From positions 72,292,001 through 72,356,000 of the forward strand of contig OX419757.1 in NCBI GenBank assembly GCA_948567375.1: a stretch of DNA of 64,000 nt, written 5' to 3'. Positions 23,144 to 34,000 of the stretch are shown here, one piece after another. The position numbers and the translations under genes are program-made. This DNA comes from Lunularia cruciata (Eukaryota; Streptophyta; Marchantiopsida; Lunulariales; Lunulariaceae). The notes beneath the pieces are model-generated. The model worked only from the letters and a program-made list of their open reading frames with translations, ran no database searches and was not told where the DNA came from. The number at the start of each line of letters is the position of its first letter. Positions within the stretch are counted from its first letter, which is position 1.

Positions 23144-26100
23144 TCATACATCTAAAGATTCAGCGCTGCCGGAATCACTGCTGCAACGGTAGGTCCACCA
23201 ACTGCCTCTATCAACTTCCCTGTGTTTGTAGAAAGTAAGGACGTTTGCGTGAAAGCACTTCAGGCTCGCTCTGTGTGCAACGCTAATGTATGTAATCCCG
23301 GCGGCATCGATCTCCCGATACAACTGTGCCTGTCACAAGATTTATCAAGGAGACCGTAAGGGCTCAACCAAATTTGCAATGAAGGTGAGTTGTATTGCAG
23401 AACAAAAGGGATATCACAGAAACTCTTCCACTAGTTCTGAGTATAGTTTTCTTAGCTTCAACAGGTATTGAGGTTTGAATGACGCAAACTCACGTTTGAG
23501 ACATTTAGCACGTTCTATTGAAAGGTACATGTAGCCACTGAGCCTGTAGCCGTTCAACGGAAGACCACCAGATAAAGTTTTGACTCGAAAAGTACCTCAT
23601 TCTCTTCGTCCATAGCACTGGTGGACTCATCCATTATTGCTACTCTGGGCTTAGATAGGAGTAGTCGAGCAAAAGCAACTCGTTGCTGTTCACCCTGGGA
23701 AAGCGTAGACGACCATTCCCTGTCCTTGTCCAGGCCACCATATCGTTCAACAAGATAACGCAACTTCACCCGCTCCAAGATATCCAGAAGCTCTGGGTCT
23801 GTTGGTGGTGGTCGTGAGGGTCTTGCTGATTCACTCTCTGGAAGCTCTACGGCTGCAATTCCGAAAGCCTTGGTGAGGCCGATTGGTACATATCTCAAGC
23901 AGACAGTGCTTGCTCATAGGTTTACATGACATTCAAGCTTAGCACTCCGTTTCCAAGGGATGAAAGGACCCTGAACAATATTTGGCAGTATACAGTATCA
24001 TAAAATAAAGCAGAATGTGACGTCTTTGATAGGGATGCCAAAATCAGCAACCCTGAATCTTTCACAATGTACAATGGTTTTCTAGCTTACCATCACTCTC
24101 TGGGCCCCTGATCCAGGTAGGGTAAAGAAGCTGTTGGCGCAAAGACCCACCAACCATGTATGGTTTCTGAGGTAAAAAAAAGATCACGTTGCTACTTCTT
24201 CTCAGCATCGTTCTGCCTAGATGATTTATTTCCTCTTCAATCTCCCCGTAAACTTTACGTGCTTCGCCAACTCTACTAGATTCTACATCTTCATGCTCAA
24301 CTCTTTGAAATGTTTTGATTGTGCCTCTGCCTGATTCCCAGAGTCCTGAAATAGCTCTGAGAAGAGAAGTCTTGCCAGTTCCGCTTGCTCCCATTATCTG
24401 TCATAAAATGGAATTTTTGGAAGAGCCAAAGAGTAATGGCACGTTTTTCTTTGAACAGGATAATGCAAAATAGAAGTTTATCGTAAGCTGTTCACTTATC
24501 AAGTTTCCCCTTCTTCGTTACAAGCAACAATAATATCTGCCGAAGACTTCAACGGAATGTACAACTAAGCCCCTCTAAAGTTCAAGGTAGATGCAAAATA
24601 TCCACAATTATCTGCGCGTGGGGACATCAGCTCCACTAGACTCCTATGCACCAGGGCTTTGTGCAATGGTGATCCACTCACTACTCTTACCAGCAGATGT
24701 TCACCTTCGTGGAGAATAAATGTGAGATTTTCCATCAAGGTATTAGTGTAATCTGGGGTGATCAAGGTCAAATGCTCGACCGTAAGAAGTGGCAGACTTT
24801 GACCATCAGGACCAGAGAACATCTCGGAAATGTCAACTCTGTTTATCCTTGGGCGAGCCCCGAACATAATAGCTGCATGCAAGCCCGGGTTTTCATGACC
24901 GGTGTGAAGTCTTGCTAAAACGTCATTGAACTCACCTGTGACACACAGCATAGCATAAACGTACTCAGATCTAATAAACTAATTAAGTACGGAATCAGAG
25001 AGCATCTATGTTACGGCAGCGGTCCTTACAAACAATTTAGCAAAAACAGGTTGCTGCAAACTCTAGACAAGGTTCAAAGTGACCAGATACTTGCCCAAAC
25101 GATCAACAACTGCTGAGAAAGCGGTAATAGCTGAAAATTGATAAACGACTATTGATAAGTCCCCCAGTATATGATCAAATGCAGTTAGGGATTGATTGAT
25201 GACGCCAAAGTCAATATCTCCTCGAAAGTACAGAGGTGCAACTACTGCCGCGGGCACAAGCTGAATGAAATATCGATATCCACTTGTAAAAAAATTCAAA
25301 TTTCTCGAAACTTTGATTAGGCCCTGGACAATGCAGAACACAACATCAAAGGCGTACCGACCAAAATACAAGCAAAACAGTTGACACATACGAACCTGAA
25401 CACCCTTTCACCACCACTTGGATCGTACTGTTTAATAAAATACTCGAACTGGATACGTACTGTGAGTTCATGTTTATGATGTTTTTGTTCTTGTTTCAGA
25501 ATGGTCTACCACAATTAATTATCCAAGGTTATTGTATTTCTGAATGAATTCATCAACCTTATGTGATCAGTTCTGTCCTTGGATCTTCCGATCGATATGA
25601 ACGATACACTGGTAGATGTCACTTCCTAGGAAATTCACCGACTGAAAGTCAATTCAGAAGTTATGAAAAGCTCAATTACCAAGAAAGAAAGATTCGTACA
25701 TATAGGTTGTCCAGGGACTGCTTGAAACAACGCATGAGAACTCGGACCTCACTTTGCTCTCCTGCATAGAAGGCAATAGATTCTGCATTGTCTCGAACCC
25801 TTACTAGATTATAGCGGAAGTTTGCATCTCTTCTCTCTTGTATGAAATTGAGACCAACCGAACTCTGCATGGGGGAGCAGAAAGCGATTCTGAAGTCAGC
25901 TCAACACCATATCCTCAGGGTTCAATTTTGGGGTGGAAGAGGCCTCAAAAGAGCACAAGTATAGTACTTGCGCTGGTATTTCTCCTTGACAAACAGATGT
26001 TACTCATTATGACACTGGTTTCTGAATTTGCAAAATCGCAAGGACGGAGGAGAATTAATATGCTGTGTGTGTTAGGTCGGAACTACACCTTTTAACAAAG

Positions 26101-27184
26101 AATCAAGGTAAATTACCTTGCCTAACAGCACACTCAGAATTGTGCCAACCAAGGAGTAAGCTATGAGCACCATAAACAGAGGTGGATAAATGCTGAAAAG
26201 AATGCCCGAGAAAGACACCAGATCCACTGCTGCATTGAAGATAGCCAAAGCAAAAGCCAGCGCCGTTCCTGTGAACAAATTGACATCATGGACGATTCGC
26301 TGATCCGGATTATCGATGAGAGACTGCGCCTCTATCTTATAATATATACGATTGTGGAAGTAGAAATCGATGTAATGTTTTGTCATCCATGAGCGCCAGC
26401 GTACTGCGAGCAATTCCCTCATGTAATCTCTAATGACGAACACCTGATAGCAGTCATCAGTATCTGTATATAGAATACTTGAGAACACTCTATGTGCGGG
26501 GTAGATCCAAGGTGAAGATTTCTGGCACTGGTAATGAAGGGTATGTGTGTCCTCAAAGGCGAAAAGCCTCAACACATTGAACAAGTAATCAAAGCACTTG
26601 ATGATCTAGTTCAGAAAGGGACTTCCACTTTGACTAGTTTGATAAGCAACTTACCGGTATCCCTGCGACAAACGCCAACATGTAGTATATCAGCCGCTTT
26701 CTGAATTGCTTCTCTTCCTTATCTGAATGAAACAACGATTTTACTGTCTATTCAAAGAGTAGAAGCACTCAGAACACTTCCCACCAACTCCCTGCCAACT
26801 GTTGACACTTATACTGTGCTAGAGCGATGGCTGACCATTTCCGGAGTCTTGGAGGTGATGATGAGTGGCAAACTAGCAAACAAACGGAACGGATATTTTA
26901 TTAAAAGAAATATTTCTTACGAGATTTTTCAGCCATCCTTCTGTAAGTTTGAATACGACGTTTCTGGCATGAATGCAAGCGACGAAATTGTACTTACTGG
27001 CAAGCGCGCTGTAGAAGTCTCTGCTCAAGAAACTGAAGCCAACGCTAATGCCTGTAGTAGCTAGAGTGAGAGCAAATACTATGAATAAGCGTATCCGTGC
27101 TTGCACTTTATCTTCAGAGTACCAATAAGGAACAGCCACCTGATAAAACCTTTTAATGAGCGTCCTGAAGTCTGACCCGAGTTG
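23144..27184 (-). CDS. ABCD2: ABC transporter D family, chloroplast ABCD2-like half transporter (5' exon not located)
   Basis: Half-size ABC transporter with the membrane domain before the ATPase. I trace nine exons on the minus strand: 27184-26998, 26722-26655, 26443-26117, 25864-25700, 25323-25095, 24935-24691, 24397-24091, 23852-23596 and 23329-23144. They keep one frame and give 656 residues. In that numbering: membrane region 1-320 with the ABCD-type motif NAESIAFYAGEQSE (220-233), Walker A GASGTGKT (410-417), Q-loop Q484, signature LSQGEQQR (560-567), Walker B ending in MDE (583-585), H-loop His614. The family includes peroxisomal acyl-CoA transporters and this plastid-type branch; the substrate is not readable from sequence. 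The first coding exon, presumably a transit peptide of about 50-100 residues, was not found. The exon 5/6 junction needs a GC donor. The last exon, with VAHR, lies beyond the obvious open frames. Confidence 0.88.
25093..25096 (-). other. GC-AG intron donor in the ABCD gene
   Basis: After the codons for D-R-L the minus strand reads TTGG then GCAAGTAT. Using GC as donor at 25094-25093 and the acceptor before 24935 gives R-L-G-E-F in frame. The nearby GT (two bases into the following AAGTAT) joined to the same acceptor gives an immediate stop. GCAAGT is the known strong context for GC-AG introns. Confidence 0.75.
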
Positions 27185-27467
27185 CTGAGGAGATTCACAT
27201 CATACAAACAGCACAGAACGACGAAAGTTACGAGTCACTGTGCGAATCTTACATCGAGCAACTCTCAGTTTGAGCGCCTCAGTTCTCAGTTAGAGCTTTG
27301 CTGTGATGACTCTTTCAGTCAAGATGAAACCATTTATAGATGTGCAAGTAGGTGAAATACAGTTGCTTGGACTGGAAATAGAGATACGAATATTTCGTCA
27401 AACGCAAGGGAAAGCTGTGTAGGAACTATCATGTCTTATATCGTTACCATTGCGGAAATAAGGACAC

Positions 27468-27743
27468 TTATCTCTCTGTGTGAAGATGAACCTGAGAAGT
27501 AACTGCTGGAGATTGGAAATTTGAGGCAATGTAGAGATGAATATGAGAAGTAGCTGCTGGGGACTGGGAATTTGAAGTAGTGTGGACATGAACCTGAGAA
27601 GTAGATGATGCAGATCGAGAGTTGGAAGCGATTTGCCCATCATCAGATGAACTCTCATCTTGAAGCAGAGATGCATAGAAGGAGGGGTCCATAACTTTCA
27701 AGAAGCAACCTCGTAAAGCGTCAAACTGATGGGCGGGAAGCAA
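27468..27743 (-). CDS. Hypothetical frame with 17-residue tandem repeat
   Basis: A 91-residue frame upstream of the ABC transporter on the same strand. It starts at an ATG-like position and has an acidic serine stretch (DESSSDD) followed by three copies of a 17-residue unit built on TSQVHVH and SNSQSPA. The 51-bp units keep frame. It could be part of an upstream exon of the transporter or an unrelated small gene; I could not join it by splice signals to exon 27184-26998. The family is not recognised. Confidence 0.25.
   Translation of the reverse strand: MLPAHQFDALRGCFLKVMDPSFYASLLQDESSSDDGQIASNSRSASSTSQVHVHTTSNSQSPAATSHIHLYIASNFQSPAVTSQVHLHTER
27485..27637. repeat. 51-bp minisatellite, three copies
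   Basis: Units start at 27485, 27536 and 27587 with GATGAACCTGAGAAG or close variants. The third copy is more diverged at its end. The period equals 17 codons. Confidence 0.85.
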
Positions 27744-27749
27744 CTGAGC

Positions 27750-30700
27750 TAACTTTGACTGCCAGTTCCAATGGCGGCCGCATTGGGGCTTGAAATTTTA
27801 ATAAATATTTCGCATTGCTTCCTCAAGTTGATCTACATCTCTCTAGGATATATAGCCTACTTTAGTTCCGGAGGACGTCAATTCCGATCTTACATATGTT
27901 ACGTAGTACCGTGCCCAATGTTACATGTAAAAGACCTCAGATGTTCTGCCCCTGACGGCAACGTGAGAAACTCTTCCTGATCATAAATCTTGTGCGAGTG
28001 AAATCTACTAAGTTATTCTGGTCCTTGATTCCGAAGCAATTGACAATGCGGGCTCCATCGACTTCAGTTTAATCTTCTCATTCCACCTGTCACGTTTATC
28101 GTCACGGTCAGAAGTAGTCGAGGTCAATCATCTGCATCTGTCGCACTTAGAATTTGTTAGCATTACGAGACCTCAAACGCTGCATCGTTGCCAAGAAATT
28201 GAATCTTAACTGCATTTTGCACTGCAGGTTCCTGTTCGTAATGAAATGCAAAGTTGTTATTTCCATCTCGAAGCTCTTTCTCGAACGATTGTTTCTTCTC
28301 CGTCGTTCTGGATGTTGTACGTTGCGACGTTGTCTATGTAAGTGCCGCTTCCTAAGATGAACTTCCGATTGTCACCTTCCTTTTCTTTCAGCCTTTGATT
28401 CTTCAGGCTACTCCTGGTTCATAAACAGACAATGCTTGACGAATTGCGTGTCACCTTTCTTCCTCTTAACTTCAACGCGGTTTAAGTCAGAGATTCACAA
28501 TATTGCTGTAGCTCATCATCGAGCTTTACAGGCACTAACCTCTTTGAGGTACGAGAATCAGGTTATCGGCAACATTACAAGCCTGTCAAGAAAAAGTTGC
28601 ATCAATCTTTGGAGGACGTGTAGAATGAAGGAGGGAAGTGGTAATATCTCCCTTGTAGGTTCAAGTTCTCATCCTTTGGGACAACGACTTCAGCTTCTGA
28701 TTGAATTTGTGGAAGGACCAGTTCCAAAATTAATCGCGTGCACTGAAATCTTAAAAAAATTTGTCCAGAAGATCTCCCTCTTTTTCACGAGTTTCACGGA
28801 TGCGTTGTCTAGTGCGTTCAGACACAGATCTGAGAGCAGAAAGACCTCGAAACTTTTTATCGGTCGCGTCCAGGTTTTGAGCTCTATTCTTCTCCTCAAC
28901 CGTACAATTTATAACTTTAGTCGTCCTCACCATGAACATCCGGAAATTCAAGACATAAAATTCAATGTTTCGTCTTGTCTTCAGACGGACAGAGTCACGT
29001 GGCATCAAAGATCCTTAAATTTGCGGTGGTCCCTGTACGTTCTGACTTGCTCACAGAGTCCACTACATGTAGCTGATGAAGAAGCAGTTGCCGCATGTTG
29101 ACGGAGAATCCACAGTAATCTCTACAAACGATCGCCGTTGCTTGTTTGATCAGAATCAACCACTGCATAACGCAGTACCAGGTCGACGTTTCGCTGACGC
29201 CAAAATCTTCAACAACGACGCAATTAATCTCCTCCTTTCCATCCTTCGTGTTTTTTGCGGGCGCCCTTTCTCCTCTTCCCCTCAACCGTACATCATTCTT
29301 CCTAAAATCAATGCGACTAACAACATCTCCTAACTTTTCGGGCCTTACCGAACTGATCGAGCAAAATGGCATACAACGTCGATCGTCGACCTCTAGACAA
29401 GAAGGTTAGAAAAACCAACTCTACAACAAACAATCAATAAGTAAAGTGATCATCATCATACCATGTTCTTGTCCATTACATGCATCTTCATTAGTACCCG
29501 CTGGCAAAACATGTTTAAAGCGCTGTTCAACATACTGTAACTCACGTCGAACTCCTGATTGCTACTGTTCGTGCAAGAATAGCGTAGCCGCCAAAAGTAG
29601 TACCACCTAATCGGAAGTTGCATCTCTAGTAAAAGTAAGAGAGGACAAACAAGTCAAGAACTGGAACAATGACATAAGCAGATAGCAGAGCCTCAATAAA
29701 AAGTTTCTTAACTGTTCACCATGTTGTGCAGTAGACACACAATGCACAACAACATCTTCACATTACGAACAGTATGCGCAAGTTATCACTCATTCCTCAG
29801 TGACCTCAATTGTATGTGGTAAACTTATCGTTGCGTGGATAACATGCTTGCCCCCAAAACTACCTGGTCATATCATACGCACATCCATGTTGTCTGTCAG
29901 TGCTAATAGTACAGTCCTAAAGGAATCCAATTGGAGGTGATTGGAGGTGTGCTAATGTGGCTTCGTACACCAGCTCCGGCTGAATACACTTTAGGGTTGG
30001 ATTTATACCGTTTTCGCTGATAACGAGCACGTTGTGCAGTACTCAACCTTGGTCGTCTGGAATCGACCGGGTAAGAATTCCCTTCGAGACGTAGATAGCG
30101 GTCTTGTGTGAAGACCACTGGAAGATGAGTGCTGAATGGACCAGATGTTGCGTGCAACAAGCCTGTTGGTGTCTTCCTCAACGCCATGAAGAAGTCGGCG
30201 TTCTATAGATCTCCCATCCAAGCACCGAATATTGGGTCCATGATTATATCTACGGTAGCGAGCTCCCACTGACATCATCCTCGACGTTCCTGGCCGCTAT
30301 TATGACCTTCCTTACTTTGACCGAATGTGGGCCGGGGGATATGGACTGGTTCAAAGAAGAGACGGAAAAATCACGGGCCCGGGATCTCAGAGAATCTCCA
30401 ACAATGGGCGTCCCCGTTCAGACTGACCCAATATCGGCTATCGAGGAACCGAGCCCTATACTGTACTGTGGTCTAAAAAGTGTCGCATGTCTGCTCTGCA
30501 CTGAATATCGGACCCAACAAATCCCTAGGCACCTGCAATTCCTCCCGCCCCCGTTTGCAGCCTTCTAATCGCACGGCCCATTCTGGATGTCGCCGAATTT
30601 CCTCCAGCTCTGATTCATCGACGACTCTTTTAGATTGTACACTACCAATCCCGTTTCTTCTGGGTGTAAGATTCACTAAGCTCTGTAACTCAGGGGCGAA

Positions 30701-31018
30701 TTTTTGAGCTCCTCGACGTCCTTCCCGGTTAAATTTTGTGTTCTTCCTCTCCTGTTTACAGTTTTGATAAGAGCAATTTCCACGAGCTCCTAAATCGCGA
30801 GATTTTAGGAAGTAAGAAGCTGTGCTGTTTTGATAAGCTCACGTTTAGATCGATTCAGTGACAGCGGTAGATTACAAGGTTTGGAGGTTTATAGGAGGTT
30901 TTATGTATTGTCTGTTGTTGAGGTTCCTAGGGTTTTGGGGTTTTGGTGGAGCTGAAGAGTGGAAGTGTGGATGCATTCGGAGGGCCATTGAGGTCTGAGT
31001 GAAGCGGGGTGACTCTCA
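27750..31018. other. Region between the divergent ABCD and NUFIP genes, no firm gene
   Basis: Composition is balanced and open frames are longer than in the AT-rich parts. Examples are 28436-29101 plus (221 residues), 28995-29372 minus (125) and 29903-30187 minus (94). None shows a family I know, and frames on both strands overlap. Unfound 5' exons of the ABCD gene and both promoters and leaders probably lie here. Confidence 0.45.
29903..30187 (-). CDS. Hypothetical small protein, unrecognised
   Basis: A 94-residue frame, basic (many R and K), with an RYQRKRYK stretch and no acidic run. A second frame overlaps it on the same strand in another phase (30278-30003), which weakens the case. No domain is recognised. 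It could be a small mitochondrial or ribosomal-type protein or chance. Confidence 0.2.
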   Translation of the reverse strand: MALRKTPTGLLHATSGPFSTHLPVVFTQDRYLRLEGNSYPVDSRRPRLSTAQRARYQRKRYKSNPKVYSAGAGVRSHISTPPITSNWIPLGLYY

Positions 31019-34000
31019 ATGAGACCTGGACAGAACTTCTACTACGCACAGCACCAGCAGCAGGCTGCGCAGAGCAATTCGGGATTCCGTGGTGGTCAGC
31101 AGCAGCAGCCGAATCCTGCGTTTCTCTCTTCTCTGTATGCAGGTCCACATGATCTGCATAGTGGTGTGCAAGTTGTGACATTGCCCATCGGTGCAGTGGC
31201 ACAACAGTATGCTGTAACGCCGATAGCACCGCCGCACCAGTGGGGGCACCTTCGCTCTGAAACTCAACCATGGGGGAGTGGCATTTTCCCAGCGCAGGTA
31301 CTGACTCTTTGTACATGGATCGATTCCCCAATTGCTTTCTTTGATCTGTATAGCATGAAGGTACGAAAAGAATGCGTCCCGTGTCATGCATCCTGGGGCT
31401 GTGGAGAAATGACCGATTACAGGCAAACCGATTGGTCCTTATCGACACTGGCCTGTATCCACTGGAAAAGTTCTGCTCATGTGGCTCAAAATTGACCATA
31501 ATGGGATAGAAAGTCAATCGGAGAAGTAGGACAGTGCTTTTTGTGTGTGGAGAGCATAGTGTGAGTGGAGCCTCTGTCTGGAATTGGTTTCCCGGTAGTT
31601 CATGACAAGAAGATGTCTCTACGATGTAAATTTTTGTGGCTTTTGGAGTATCGTGACTGGAAATGGACATTTCGTCTGTGCAAACAGTTGCATCCTGAGC
31701 TTCAGGACGTTCTCATAGGCACATAGCGTGCTCAACTCATCAATGGCCTTGAGCGTATCGGAGCTACCGGGGAGCTCTCTCCCGCTTCGCCGCGTGCCCC
31801 TTCACGTTGTCTATTCTTGAAAACTGAGTTGTTTTCACTGCGGATTCTGGATAACGAGTGATGTTTAAACCCTTCTGCAGTGGAATTGAACTGTTAAGTA
31901 GGATCACGACAGTATGAGCTGTCATCTCACGTCATTCTATCATACGAGATTAATTACTTCGTGAAGTAAGATTTGAACTTGATGGAAGTGCTAGTCTCCT
32001 CCTCACCCCGCGATTTGTGAGGGGATTTTGGTTGATCTCAGCTAAGAACATAAACCATCAACACCGACTTCTTCTTATTTTTCGGTTTGCTCTACTACTC
32101 ACGTCTTAGTGCCTCCAGTGCCGAATGTTGTTGAATACTTGCTACCGGAAAGTTCTGACATGGTCCGTTGTGTATTTTGCCTCGGACTGTTTAGGGACTG
32201 GGTCAGTCCTTTGGCCAACAATTTGTGCACCATGAGCCAAGCGTAGCTTTTATTCCTCCACAGCACCATGGAGGAGATGGGATGCGCGGTAACCAGCCTT
32301 GGGCCTATGGACATGATGCACCCAGTGGCCGGTTTGAGAGGAATCCTATGCATTCTGAGTTACGCCGACCCGTCGATGGAATGCGCCAAATGGACAACTT
32401 TCCCCATGAGAGAAACTCTCACGGATCCTCACGGGACAAGTCATACGATGACAGGAGATCGGGCAGCTGGTCAAATGGTTCTGGTTCCAGTAACTCACGG
32501 AACAACTCGGGAGGAAGGAACAACGTGAAGGGACGAGGTGGAGGTGGAGGTGGAGGCTTAGAGAGAGAGCCGATTAGGTGTGCCTCTTGACGTGTCTGCA
32601 TATTGATGTAGCTAAAGTTTGTTGCTGTGCCAAATCTTTGGGGCTGCCACTGTTGGTTTAATTACGTCGTAGGTGAGTTGTCCATAAGTAAGTCTAAAGC
32701 ACCTTCATGTATATCTAGTAAGCTTCCTATCCTAGTTTATCGAAGGGATGGTTCAAAACGGCAGAAGGTAGAGTCCGATCTGATTTGATTGGTGCAGACC
32801 GCAGGCAGTCTCTTTGCGCTGTGAGCCATGCGATCGCACATTCACGAATTCTCAACAATTCGCAGCACACAAAAGTACACATGTCAAGTGTGATGTGAAA
32901 GGTTGCTCTTTTGAAGCATCAGGTTAGAATGAACATATTGCTGGAAAGGCAGTTTTATTCGATCTTTTATCTAAGTCTGTGAACTGATCTGATAGTAACT
33001 GTCCGATAGTAAGCCACGCACAGTAGCCGATGTATTGTGGTAAGGCCAGTACAGCTCTCTTAGTCTAACGCCGGTTATAACCCTAACTAGCGTTCACATG
33101 GCTGTCTTGTAAGCTGTAAAAAATTACTATTTGTTGTGGCCAGTATCACTGGCGCCACGTGAGACGACTGGAGAAATGTTGTGGACCACACAAAATCCTA
33201 CGATGATTATTCACTTGCCTTTTAGTTAGGGTGCGAGGCTGATCAAGGTAGTTGCAATGCGCAGGGAGAGTAGTGAAGGAGCATAAACAAACAAGTCATG
33301 ACAGCTCTTCTTCTTCTGCACCATCCAGGTATCCAATTTGAGCACATTCCGTGACAATCTTGGAGGTTCACAACGGTTGAATAGGAAGTAATTTGCCGGT
33401 TGTCATTGACAGAACTCTGCGGATTTTGCCTGTGTACTGGAAAGCGAATATATAGGATGTTCGTAATGTCGGGATTCTGACTTTGGAGAAAAACTTCCTT
33501 TTATCTTTGATTATCACCGAGTTGCCCAGTGTATCCCTTGATAATCGCATTATTTGTACTCATGTTATAAGCGTAGATACTGCCGGAGCTTGAATTGGGC
33601 TCTTGTCTTCCTACATGTAGATCTGGAGTTTTCAAATCCAAAGAGAGTGAAGAAGAGATTTCACGTTGGCGAGATGAACGCAAACGGAACTACCCCACAA
33701 CAGCAAACATTAAACACAAGGTACACTTCACCGAAAATATTTGCTTCTTGTCTCTCATGCACGTCCATGCTATTACCATCCTCAAGGTGGTTGGAGGCGG
33801 AAACTGTTACGGAACACGAACAGCTTTTATGTTCCACGTTGCTCTGTTTGGGTACTGCATCACGTATGATGATAAGCATAGTTCATTTGAGCATACTTAT
33901 GCGATGAGAATGAATATAGCATTGTCTTTCGCTCCTATCTGACGTAATGCAGAAATATCGATTTCTCCAGTTGATACCACAACGTTTTACCTTCGGCTCT

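Noticed and set aside
28436-29101. 221-residue plus-strand frame as a gene
   Set aside because: No domain, no matching exons before or after, and a competing minus-strand frame. Not supported strongly enough to call, though it may hide an exon.
30927-31670. 247-residue minus-strand open frame
   Set aside because: It overlaps NUFIP exon 1 and its leader in antisense. The plus frame has a clear start, splice donor and downstream family motifs.
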